Of a DNA stretch of 64,000 nucleotides, positions 1 to 11,343 are shown in pieces. The stretch's first letter is position 1; every line of letters begins with the position of its first letter. The position numbers and the translations under genes are program-made. Under the pieces are notes generated by a model. That model did no database searches and had not been told where the DNA came from. It was given only the letters and a program-made list of their open reading frames with translations. The DNA lies in NCBI RefSeq assembly GCF_964199755.1, contig NC_133907.1, forward strand, positions 563,001-627,000, written 5' to 3'. The stretch is from Larus michahellis. Lineage: Eukaryota; Chordata; Aves; Charadriiformes; Laridae.

Positions 1-492
1 CTCTGGAGACCACCTAGTCCAACCCCCCTGCCAGAGCAGGGTCACCCAGAGCAGGCTACACAGGAACGCGTCCAGGCGGGTTTGGAATGTCTCCAGAGAC
101 GGAGACTCCACCACCTCTCTGGGCAGCCTGTGCCAGGGCTCTGCCACCCTCAATGTAAAGAAGTTCCATTACCTCTTGTCCTGTCCCCGGGCACCACTGA
201 AAAGATCCTGGCCCCATCCTCCTGACATCCACCCTTTAAGTATTTATAAGTGTTGATGAGATCCCCCCTCAGTCATCTTTTTTCCAGACTGAGGAGACCC
301 AAATCCCTCAGCCTTTCTTCATAAGAGAGGTGTTCGAGTCCCCTAATCATCTTGGTAGCTCTCTGCTGCACCCTCTCCAGCAGTTCCCTGTCCTTCTTGA
401 ACCGGGGAGCCCAGAACTGGACACAGTACTCCAGACACAGCCTCACTAGGGCAGAGTAGAGGGGGAGGATGACCTCCCTCCACCTGCTGGCT
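1..492 (-). repeat. CR1 LINE fragment, 3' part, cut by window edge
   Basis: This is an antisense copy of the 3' part of a CR1 LINE. Read on the minus strand it follows the usual CR1 order: a segment describing the tail of the reverse transcriptase ORF, then the 3' region with the phrase equivalent to 'agagaggtggtggagtc', ending towards position 1. The extreme 3' end, which normally carries short ATTCTATGA-type repeats, lies outside the window. Its 3' region (about 24-80) is nearly identical to the CR1 in CIMIP1 intron 1 (30280-30340), so both belong to the same subfamily. No open frame survives. Confidence 0.9.
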
Positions 493-3400
493 TAGATGTA
501 TTCTGTAAACAAGGCCCTTGTGTATTTATGCTCATTTGAGCACAACCATATTCACAGGTAGCATTTTTTCTGCCTGCAGAAAGAAATGGGTCATCCAGGG
601 TCAGATGACTTACTGTCTTGGGATAAATTACATCTACAATGATAAAGTACAACCTTTGGGCCTGGCCTGCAGGAAACAGAACTCCATGTTTGATACCATT
701 CACCCCACAGAACAAGTGGAATATTACAGCTCCAGGACTTTGGATGAGATTTATGAGGACTGTGGTTCCTCTTTGAACAGAGAATATGTTGCTTTTATTC
801 CTATTATTTTAATAGATCTTTATCTTTCTGTTCTTATTGCAAGATTATATACTTCTATTTTTATATTTATGTCTTTATACTTGCACTCCCTTCAAACAAG
901 CAGTGATTGGTTAACACATTGGTGTTTCTTCAATAACTACTTTAGCTACTTCAACTGAACACATTTCACTTGCTTCTTCCTAGCAGCGCCCACAACAGAC
1001 CCCAGCAGAATTTTAACACCCATCCCTCTACAGCATTCTGCTGATATGCTCAAAATATATGTGTAAACTAGCAGGCATCTGCTAAGCTACTAGTGAAGTA
1101 TCCAGTAAGTAAATAAATGCATCTGGGTTGCAGCCACCGAGATTTATAGCACTTTTCCTTGATTTCCTTTTTCACACTACAGTAAATACAGTAATGGTGC
1201 TGGCTAATAAACAGCCATAAATCTGCCTTCCTGTTTTTATGATGTTTGCTGATTGAAAAGTAATGCTGTGAAACTGATGAAGTCAGTGACTATGAATGCA
1301 GGAAGGCTTTGTGTGCTTGGGGGGGTATGTTTTTAGTATATTTGGAAGGTTATTTTGCAGGACTTTTCCACTCCCACATTAATAAATTGGGGTTTTCTCA
1401 TAACCTTCACCCCCTCTATTTTCCACATGCTGTAAGCTAGATTTTTATTCCTAATAAATTCAACAGATCCAGTAGAGATGTAGAATAGAAGAGGAGGTCT
1501 GGAGTTTTTTTGGACATGGCTTCTCACCAACAATTTAATTCAGTTCCCATGAAGTCGCTGGAAAAATTCCTGTAGACTTTCAGTAGAGTTCAGTTGGGCT
1601 TCTGTTGCTTCCTTCCTTCCACACTATTTCTTTTACACCCCCTGTTCCATCCTTGAAGAAGCAAGACAGTTTGGGAGTAGTGGTATACAACACACATTTA
1701 TTCTTACAAGTCAGTTAATAGAGCAGTGCACAAAAATTCTAAAAGTGCTGGAAACATTGCCTGCAGGATCTCTGCAGGCAAAGCATGGCAGAATCATGCC
1801 AGAGATCACCCTTATAAGAATATCCATGCTGTTTCTGTCAACATCTCAAATTTTGCTGACCCTGATGGGACTGTCCATAAAAGTCAGAAATTTCTTTGCA
1901 AGTGATGATACTTTTGAGAAAAGTGTAGAAAACTGATAGTGCTTTTTTTCCTCAGACAATACTTGGTGATAGTATGAGAATTAAATCACTAAATCAGAAA
2001 CAAACAGAAAAGGTGGATTAATTAGACAATTTTCTTTAGCAACTCTGGAAACAACTCATTTTATCAACTGAAGGCTTGCCACTTCTGTAAGTTGCAAGTG
2101 CTATACACTTGTGAGAGGTAGCCCAAATATTAATTAAAGCAGTTTGCAGACGTCAAATCTGCAAGATGTCAAGTGAGAGCTACAGGGAATTAGCTGTGTT
2201 TATATTTCAAAAGGTGTGAAATATTTTTCTTTCCTACCAATGAGGAGATGGATAGACTGTTGGCATCAGCCAGCAGAAATGAGTACTTTGTTAGCAGCTC
2301 ATCTAGTCTTGCCTGTGTGCATCATTACCTCCTTCCCTCTTGCCAGATGCACCAATTTCCGGAAAGTTTAAAGTGGGTTCCTTCAGAGAAAACAGTTAAG
2401 AGAGGACTAGCTATCCTGACCTGTAAACGCTCTGCCAAGAGGAAGCTTAATTTCATTTATCGCCTCCAGCAGTGATGGCTACCAACTTTGCAGACTGATA
2501 TAAAATCCCTGGGGCTATAGGAACCTCATTGCAAAGGAAGAGGTGAGACCTTATGACTGACTAAACAAGAAATCCCATTATTTTCCTTCCACAAGAGTCC
2601 ATGCTACAGTCTTACTCATCCCCTCAGAGTAAAACATGAACTAATGCTAAAGGGGAAAAACCTCAAATCAAACACACAGCTATACAGTGAGAATGCCCGC
2701 AGGAATCGCAAAGGATTCTTTCCTTCCCAGCTATTATTACCTCCTCAGACCTGCACAAGCCCAGCAACTGCTACACCTGCAAGACAGGTGAATTGGCACA
2801 AACTCATCGGAGTTCACAGAATGGGGGGAATATCCATTTTTATTCCTTTTTTGATACTTAAGAATAGGAAATCTGCAAAACAAGCAGCTGAAGGAGTGAT
2901 GCAGGTGGGAAAAGCCTATTTTGAACACGAGAATATTTTATTTTCTGCAACCAAATTATATTTTTCTCATTATTATTTGAAGCAGGCTTTAAACTGTACC
3001 TAAGGAACACCATTGGTTTGATTCATATTTTGCAGGAAGAGAAACTAAAACTGTAAATTTCAAGTGCAAAAGAAAAAACATCACTGTGTAGCTCTGTAAC
3101 ACTGAAAGGTCACTGCTTGTCTTGCTTTATGCCTGGCATTCCCAGTTCATAATTTCTCTGCCATACATGGATCTCAAATCTCATTTTTATTAGTGATAAA
3201 ATAGACTGTTCTCCCACCGTCACACCATCTGTCTCTTTTCCTCCTGCCTGCCAGTATACAGATCATCTAGGAGTTGTTCTGAAGAGAAAAAAAAAAAAAG
3301 GAAAGAAAGAAAACTATTGTTTTGGTCACACACTCTGCTGGCAGCAGCCTGTTTCCAGCAGCGACTGTCTTCAGAGGGACACATTCAGTCTGCGCCAGCC

Positions 3401-4204
3401 CATGACACACATTTAGTTAAAAAAAGCCAAAACAAAACCCTGACTGGTTTAGAATGAGAAGAAATGCGATTTCCTTTCTGCTGTCCCACTGTGTGATTTC
3501 AGAGAAGGGCAACTCCTCACAATATCAGTGCTGCCTTGTTGACATTTCAAGTTCTGTATCAGAAATTTCTCCTGACAAATTTCTGATTCAGCCTGAGCCT
3601 GAATCAGCAGCAACAAGACCTGTTCCCAGCACAACCAAGAATGGGATTTTCAGGAAGTGACAGAAAACACAATATGGGCTGTTGCTGCCTTTTTTAAATT
3701 TACTTTGACTTTAAATCTATAAACACTTGTCTTGGGCTTTTTAATGCCCTCTCTATGAGGAGCAATCTAGGAGACTGCAAATTCCACTTGTATACTCAAG
3801 ACAAGATAAAAATCAAAAAATAATGAGTGGCATGAATGGGGCAACTGGCTGTTATTACAAGCAGTGTCCTCACGTATAATTTTATACCTGCCCAAGACAG
3901 ATACCAGTAGTCACAATCCCATGAAACAAGTTGGATCAGTCACTTTGCATTACACATTAGAAATAGCTGTAGACATTTTTCTAAGGGGAATAGAGCGAAT
4001 CAAAGATCTGTCAGCAGTGAAGGAACAAGGTAGTAAGAATGCATCGTTCAGAACAGATTATCAGGCTGACCATCACCTAAATCCTGTAAGGTAGTACCAG
4101 AAGAGTGAAAATAACTGAGCAGCATGAGACTTCTGAAACTGTCAGTATTATACAGGGTCTCTCTCTACTGTATTTAATACATAAAAGTTGTATCTCCAGA
4201 GAAC
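493..4204. other. Intergenic stretch without recognisable gene
   Basis: The stretch is AT-rich and has stop codons throughout. The open frames are all under 150 codons, begin with arbitrary methionines and match no family I know. A purine-rich poly-A tract occurs near 3285-3312. I see no transposon ends, splice-flanked exon or RNA gene. Confidence 0.6.
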
Positions 4205-5490
4205 ATTAACATCACGCAGCATGTACAGGACAACCCGGTGATCAGGCCCAGTCAGCATGGGTTTATGAAAGGCAGGTCCTGCTTGACTAACCCAATCTCC
4301 TTCTGTGACAAGGTGACCCATAGTCGATGATGGAAAGGCTGTGGATGTTGTCTACCTAGACTTTAGTAAAGACTTTGACACTGTTTCACACAGTATTTTC
4401 CTGGAGAAACAGGCTGCTCATGGCCTACATGAGCATACTCTTCGCTGGGTAAAAAAACTGGCTGGATGGCCAGGCCCAAAGAGTTATGAATGGAGTTAAA
4501 TCCAGTTGGCGGCCAGTCACAAGTGGTGTACCCCAGAAGTACTGGGGCCAGTTTTGTTCAGTATCTTTATCAATGATCTGGACCAGGGGATTGAGTACAC
4601 CCTCAGTAAGTTTGCAGACAACAAGTTGGGTGGGAGTGTTGATCTGCTTGAGGGTGGGAAGACTCTACAGAGGGATCTGGAGAGCCTGGATCAATGGGCT
4701 GAGGCCAATGGTTCAACAAGTCCAAGTGCCAGGTCGTGCACTCTGGTCACAACAACCCCATGAACACTAAAGGCTTGGGGAAGAGTGGCTGGAGAGCTGC
4801 CCAGCAGAAAAGGACCTGAGGGTGTTCGTCAACTGCTGGCTGAATAGAAGCTGGCAGTGTGCCCAGGTAGTCAAGAAGGCCAAGAGCATCCCGACCTGTA
4901 TAAAGAATAGCGTGGCCAGCAGGACTAGGGCAGTGATCATCCCCCTGTACTCGGCACTGGTGAGGCCTCACTTCAAATACTGTGTCCAGATTTGGGCCCC
5001 TCACTACAGGAGGACACTGAAGTGCTGGAGCATGTCCAGAGAAGGGCAACGAAGCTGGTGAGGGGTCTGTAGCACAAGTCTTGTGAGGAGCGGCTGAGGG
5101 AATTGGGGTTCTCCAGCCTGGAGAGAAGGGGGCTGAGGGGCGACCTTATCACTCTCCACAACTCCCTGAAAGGAGGTTGTAATGAGGGGGGGGGGGTTCA
5201 TCTCTTCTCCCAAGTAACAGGCAATAGGACAAGAGGAAACGGCCTTAAGTTGCGGCATGGCAGGTTTAGATTGGATATCAGGAAAAATTTCTTCACTGAA
5301 AGGGTTGTAAAGCATTGGAACAGGCTGCCCAGGGAAGTGGTTAAGTCACCATCCACCATGGAGGGATTTAAAAGACATGTTGATGTGGTGCTGAGGGACA
5401 TGGTTTAGTGGTGGACTTAGCAGTGTAAGGATAACTGTTTGATTCAGTGATCTTAAAGGTCTTTTCCAACCTAAACAATTCTATGATTCC
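4205..5490 (+). repeat. CR1 LINE, 5'-truncated, with decayed reverse transcriptase
   Basis: This is a sense-strand CR1 copy of about 1.3 kb that starts inside ORF2 and runs to the genuine 3' end, which finishes in the CR1-typical ATTCTATGATTC at 5478-5489. Reverse-transcriptase motifs are readable but lie in different frames. TSGVPQ is at about 4519-4536. The block [20 protein letters not shown], in another frame, follows at about 4560-4620. The catalytic FADD box reads FADN. Downstream, the endonuclease-to-tail region is broken by several stops. The element is therefore dead. An 11-G run is present at 5186-5196. Confidence 0.92.
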
Positions 5491-7095
5491 ATTATTTGTT
5501 TAGTTCCTGGGTTGGTAAATGAACACTTAAGATGTCTCCAGTAACTCCCCTGCTTTGACTACAGGATATTTCAAAAGCAGTAAGTGTAAGGCATGACAAA
5601 GAAGGATGGATAAACTAGATGCAGAAACATACACCAACTTGGAACATTCCTGAAGCTAGATTTTCTGCTTGTTTGTATGTGTGAACCCTTAATAATAAAA
5701 CTTAATTTCACCAAAATAAATTTCAGCACTATATGAATCTATCCAGTACATGACAGCATCTCATAGCTCAGATTGAGAGGGTGACTGGGCAAAACTGAGA
5801 GGGACAGCATTGAGGAGCTTACTGTGGAGCCTCCATTTAATTTTCATCCACTTCCAGAGCAATACGGCTTCACATTCTGTTTAATAGTCCTTGCAACACC
5901 CTGTTTTTTTATTTTGGGCTAAAAATAAATTTGCATTGAAGTCATTTGACTTTTCAAACTTTTAAGATTTTTCATGGGAAAACAGCACCATCTGTAGGAG
6001 AAAATGGACCCAATTTCATTAAAATGTGTTTCTATTTTCAAGGCTTTAAGCAAAAGTTCCTACTTTCTAAGAGAGTAAATACATTAATTTTCAAAGTAGG
6101 CTCACATTTTATACACAGAGCAAGCCAAATGGACTTTTGCTTGTCTCAAGAAGGACAATGTCATTCCCATCCCACAATAAGAGAGAAGGTGCTAAGACAA
6201 AAGGCTTGCTACACTAATCACCTCTAACAGTTCACAGGGGCAGTAGTCTGTAGCCTACAAACCCCAAATTATCCACTGGCAGCAGTAACTGAGCCTTTAC
6301 ACACTTCAAAGTGGGTCCTGATTGGTTTTGTCCCCAACAGCCATCCTCTAACAACAACTGCCTGCTATGTCCAGAGTCAGACTTACAGACACTCTGGCCT
6401 TTGTAAATTACAGTTTCCATTTTCCAAAGGACTTCATGTGATGCTAAGTGATAGACACTCTGGTGCCAGATCTCTGCTGGGTAAATTCTCAGGTTCTTAA
6501 GGAACTACATTGACTGGCAACAGTCAAGAATTTGGCTTAATACTTATCTAAATAAGCATGTGTACTGGAAATATTCAACAGTGAAGCACTTTCATTTTCC
6601 CAGCCTTTTCAAAATGGCAGTATGTCCAACATCCCAGTTTACCACACATTTAGTTCTGTTTGCTGACATGCTTGGGACTGGAAGATAAAAATGCTTTTTT
6701 TCCCCATGATTAATATAAAACCATTATAGGAAAATAATAAAGTCACATCAAACATTAATTTCATGAATGGAAGCTCACCTGTAACTACAAAAACCTAATG
6801 TTTGTAGCTAGTCCAGACCAATCACCACACTAAAGCATGACCATGTCCACAGAACAACTAACAAATGAGTTATAATTCTGAAATAGTCCATGCAGATTCA
6901 ACATTCATCTACAGCTGCAACTATAACCTAGCTGTATTCAAGAAGGTGACAATATTACATACCTGACAGATTGGCACTACTACATCACAGTTTTGGTACT
7001 TCCAACCTTCCTGCACAATGCAAACAGCAGAAGTCAGAAAGCAACTGTTTGAAAAGAAATGCCAACAGTGAACTCTGAGCAGGGGGGCCTTGCAG
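5491..7095. other. Intergenic stretch without recognisable gene
   Basis: AT-rich single-copy-looking DNA. The longest open frame (about 5946-6227, plus strand) has no recognisable domain and no flanking splice or start context that supports it. Nothing else stands out. Confidence 0.6.
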
Positions 7096-7372
7096 ATCAT
7101 AGATTCATAGAACAGCTCAAGTTGGAAGGGACCTTGGAAGATCATCTGGTCCAACCTTTCATGGGAAAGAGAGTCTAGATGAGATTATCTAGCGCCCTGT
7201 CCAATTGCATCTTGAAAATCTCCAGTGATGGGGACTCTACCACACACCAGGGGAGGTTGTTCCAGTGAGTGATTGTCCTCACTGTAAAAAATTTTCTTAT
7301 ATCAAGATGAAGCCTATCCTGGGGCAGTTTGTTCCTGTTGCCTCGTCTTCTCCATGTGGCTCCTTGTGAATC
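7096..7372 (-). repeat. CR1 LINE fragment, 3' end
   Basis: An antisense CR1 3'-end fragment begins with the terminal repeat (tcatagattcatag) at 7098. It continues through the characteristic 'gttggaagggacct' block and the 'ctccagtgatggggactc' segment. It is truncated at about 7372, as is usual for CR1 because reverse transcription starts at the 3' end and stops early. It is more diverged than the copies at 1-492 and 30227-30412, so it comes from a different, probably older subfamily. Confidence 0.88.
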
Positions 7373-9477
7373 ATTTGTTGAATTTGTTATCAGACTATAC
7401 TAGAAACATGCCAGAAGTATCTGTGTGAAAATGAACTCTCTGGCAGACAGCTGAAGCTTCATGACTAGTATGCACTGGACAATCTTTCATCTTTGCTAAA
7501 AAATAGCATTTTAAAGTAATTGCCAAGCATTCATTTTTCAAATGTAAATATATAAACAAATTTCCTGGTAAGATCACCACTACCCAGCTGACACTTTACA
7601 GACTATTCTGTTTATTAAACCACTTTCATAGGTTCACTAAGAAAATTCTAAGCCTCTCTTCACAAATGATTAGTAATTTTTATGCACAGATAATGATACT
7701 CAACAGCCATATTCAATAGATGTTTACTATCTCCATCCAACTACCACTAAAAGGTCAACTTTGCTGCACAATATCACCCATGGTGTATAACAGCACTCCT
7801 AACTGAACTCTGAAGAGGTATTTTGTGCACTTAATGAGAATGCACATTCAGTACAATTCATACACCTCACTCTGAGCTCTCTCTTCCATTCACTTCCCTC
7901 TGTTCAGAAAAGCACAAAAATCATACATGTACTCAAAGAAAGGGCAACATACTGAACAGCTATTTAGCAATGATGCTAGAGAGTACTTTGCAAGGAGATA
8001 CCAGCAAATTCCACGCAGACTGCAAACTGATTAACACTGCATGAACATGGCACTGAGCCTGAGCTAGTAAACACTGCTGAGACGCACGTCTATTACTTCA
8101 CATGCGTTCAATGCAGATTCTGGCTCTGAGAGTAAAGCAAGCATCTACTGTAACATACAATGCAGATACACCATAAGTCTGTGTATGCATCCATACAGAA
8201 TAGATGTAAAACTGAATCAACAAACACAACCTCACATTCCTATGTATTTCCTACATATATGAGACACACAAAGGAAACATAAGGGAATATTTTTATTTTC
8301 CAGCAGGTCACACAGAGAGCAGTATATAGAGGCAGCAAGAATTTGAAAAACAGTCTGAAATGTCCTGTTATTTTTTTTTAAAGTATTACACAGGAAAAAT
8401 AATGATTTGGAGGTGGGAGGGTAAGAAGTGAAGTAATTAATAACTGTTGCAAAAGAGTTCTTGGTAACTGAATGCAGCTGACAAAAAAAAGGGGGTGAAA
8501 AACACACAGAAATAAAGAAAATCAATTCAAGCCCGATCCAGTGTTCACTGAAACGGTGAGATGATCCTTTCAGATCCTGTACCACCATGAGGGCAAACTT
8601 GTATCAGGCTACTGTTAAGAAATATTTTTCAGTTATTGCTAGGAAAGAAGAATCACCCACTTCAGCAAAGTTCCCTCACTGTGGGTCAAATTTATTTCTA
8701 ACATATGCATCCATTATCTTCCACTAAAGCATACGTATGCACTAGAGAATCTGGCTGAAATGAAACATTATCTCAATTGACGAGAATACACTACCAGTGA
8801 TAGTAACTATTCTGTGAACCATTTGCTCTCTAAAGAGAAGAAAAGAATTCCCATTGCTAAATAATCCCTAGAAAAATGTCACTACTCTGGGACTGTGTCC
8901 TACTTCTACCCTCATCTTGCTGGGTAACATTGTAAAATCATTAAAATATTCTGTTTAAAACACAAGGCAAGTCTGGCTTTGGAAACATTTATAGTTTATT
9001 TCATGACATTTGAAATGTTTATGTATACTGTACCTTATTTCCTAGCATGAATATAATGCAATTGTTTGAAAGGCACTAAGGATGTATCATCACGTTTGTT
9101 GCTTTTAAATGTACAAGTAGCATTTCAATTAGCCTAATAATGGTTTCCTAGGAGAACTGAAGACTCACTTAGAAACACTGCACAGATCAGAAAAGCAAGT
9201 CTTCAAGAAAATGTGTGCATATAGGCATGCTTCTGTCTGTCCTCATCAGATAGCCAGAATAGTGTTGTTATTTGCCCATGGACCTTTCTCTTCTTAATTT
9301 AGCCTTCGTATTTCACTCCAGTTTCTATACTGACCTTTATTTCTTAGTGGCAATTGGACTACGCCTGAAGGCAAAATTTAAGACCCATCCCTGTTCACAT
9401 TGCCTACAGAAAATCCTTGTGTTTTTTTCATAATAGCTGCAACACAGCTGCACTAACTGAAAATTCAAGAGATATTC
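7373..9477. other. Intergenic stretch without recognisable gene
   Basis: AT-rich DNA with scattered short open frames. The longest (8232-8588, minus strand, 118 codons) is cysteine- and phenylalanine-rich with no known domain and looks like chance. I see no transposon or RNA gene. Confidence 0.6.
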
Positions 9478-9482
9478 CACTT
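9478..9482. repeat. Target-site duplication, left copy (CACTT)
   Basis: Five-base direct repeat immediately before the LTR; the matching copy is at 10155-10159. It was created on retroviral integration. Confidence 0.75.
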
Positions 9483-10154
9483 TGTCCTGGTTTCAGCTGA
9501 GACAGAGTTAATTTTCTTACTAGCAGCTCATATAGTGCTTTATTTTGGATTTAGGATGAGAATAATGTTGATAACACTGTTGTGTTATCACAAATATATC
9601 ACAGTATCACACATATTGTGCTATAACACAGTAACATACACAATTATGTGTACGTATTATTGTGTGATAATGCAATATTTTAGTTGTTGCTAAGCAGTCA
9701 AGGACTTCTCAGCTTCTCATACCAGCCTGCCAACAAGGAGGCAGGGGACACCCAAGAAGCTGGGAGGGGACACAGCCAGGGCAGCTGGCTGCAACCGACC
9801 CCAGGGATATTCCAGACCATATCACGTCATGCTCAGCACATGAAGCTGGGGGAGAAGAAGGAAGGCGGGGACGTTGGGAGTAACGGCATTTGCCTTCCCG
9901 AGTAACCGTTACGCATGATGAGCCCTGCTTTCCTGGGGATGACTGAACACCTGCCTGCCCATGGGAAGAAGGGAATGAATTCCTTGTTTTGCTTTGCTTG
10001 TGTGTGTGGCTTTTGCTTTACTTAGTAAACTGTCTTTATCTCAACTCACAAGTTTTCTCACTGTTTCTCTTCTGATTCTCTCCCCATCCTGCTGGGGGGA
10101 ACTGAGCGAGCAGCTCTGTGGTGTTTAGCTGCCAGCTGGGGTTAAACCACATCA
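9483..10154 (+). mobile_element. Solo LTR of an endogenous retrovirus, ERVL-like
   Basis: The element begins TGTCCTGGTTTCAG and ends in CA, the TG...CA termini expected of a retroviral LTR. It is bracketed by a perfect 5-bp duplication, CACTT, at 9478-9482 and 10155-10159. Five-base target duplications are typical of the ERVL class. The body has the familiar neoavian layout: a TATA position now reading agcacatgaagc near 9835, a polyadenylation-type region with tagtaaactgtc near 10024, and a pyrimidine-rich U5 ending in ggggttaaaccac. There is no internal gag or pol sequence on either side, so this is a solo LTR left by recombination. About 100 bp (9583-9680) of palindromic AT-rich sequence interrupts the body. 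Confidence 0.85.
9570..9589. repeat. Perfect inverted repeat, 8-bp stem, 4-nt loop
   Basis: GATAACAC at 9570-9577 pairs with GTGTTATC at 9582-9589 around TGTT. It lies at the left edge of a palindrome-rich AT segment inside the solo LTR. Confidence 0.8.
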
Positions 10155-10159
10155 CACTT
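10155..10159. repeat. Target-site duplication, right copy (CACTT)
   Basis: Matches the left copy at 9478-9482 exactly and fixes the LTR 3' boundary at 10154. Confidence 0.75.
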
Positions 10160-11185
10160 GCTGTTAAACCGTTATGTTGCATCAGATAATATTACTAATG
10201 CCATTTTATTTGTCCAGCCTTCAGGTGAGATGTGGAAGAGCATACCTATTACCAGAAAACTATCAGTTTATTCCACTGGCAAAGCTGTTATATGATAATG
10301 TAAAAAGATGACCCAGCTGAACATGTTAGACTGGCCCCCCAGCTAAGGGAGCAGTCCTATAATAAAAGAGCTCATAGGAAAAATCATCTAACAAGCCAAA
10401 AAGCCAAAATAGTACAATTTGAAGAAGCAAGTGCAATGCGTTTTCCCCCTAGTCCTAGCTGCTACCTCAAGAAAATGTAATTTACGTAGAATAAGCCAAT
10501 CCTGTAATTCAAAGATTACCATAATTCTTTTCAGAACTACATTAACTCCACCCTGGGAAGTCAGAGGGGCATGTAAAATCATTCTCATTCTCTCACAAAC
10601 ACTGGTTTTGAAGCTACAGAACAAGATGTGAAGTTAAAGAGGAACCTCTAGGTTCTGCTCCTTCCAATATCCTACTGAGGGCTGTTCTGACATGAAATGC
10701 CATCCTATTCCTTTTGGGAGCATTGCTTTCTGCAGTTCATAAGAGAAGTTTATAGAATAAGTTTGCAAACAGTGAAATGGGGGGGGGACGGGGGGGGGGG
10801 GGGATGACTCACTCAAAACAGCAGCAGCTGCAAAATCAAGCCTTGAATGAACTGAACAAGAAAGATTCACAGCAGCATCTATGCCAGGTGGCATTAGCTT
10901 TCAGTGAGATCTGGGCATAAAAATAAGATACATGCTGTTCTCATCAATGAAGTACAGCGAGTTTGTAAAATTGTTTGAACAGCCCAGGAGATATTAATAA
11001 AAGACTGATCTGTAGCAATCTGCTGTTCCCTCATCTGTCTTACATATCTGACTTTGAAGATGGAGAGTGACTCTGAGTCTCTGAAGTTACCTTCCATCCT
11101 ATGACATAAGACCACCAGCTGTTGCTACCTTCTGGGATAATGCACAGAGTAGATAAAATTCACCCACGTGGAGACAGCTAGACAA
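10160..11185. other. Intergenic stretch with poly-G tract
   Basis: No gene is recognisable. The only notable feature is the interrupted G run at 10779-10803, listed separately. Overlapping open frames on both strands near 10388-10894 have no domain signal. Confidence 0.6.
10779..10803 (+). repeat. Poly-G tract (9 G, AC, 14 G)
   Basis: A run of 9 G is followed by AC and a run of 14 G. It could form a G-quadruplex, and it is also a typical site of sequencing and assembly length error. Confidence 0.8.
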
Positions 11186-11343
11186 ATCATAGAATCATAG
11201 AATCATAGAATTGTTGAGGTTGGAAGGGACCTTTAAGATCATCGAGTCCAACCTTTAGCCTACCCTGACAAGAGCCACTTCTAAACCATGTCCCTAAGTG
11301 CCCCATCTACCCTTTTTTTAAACACCTCCAGGGATGGTGAATC
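11186..11343 (-). repeat. CR1 LINE fragment, 3' end
   Basis: An antisense CR1 3' end starts with three tandem copies of the terminal unit (atcatagaatcatagaatca) and continues with 'ttgttgaggttggaaggga'. It is truncated after the 'cacctccagggatggtga' segment near 11343. The short poly-T inside comes from the CR1 tail region. Confidence 0.9.
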
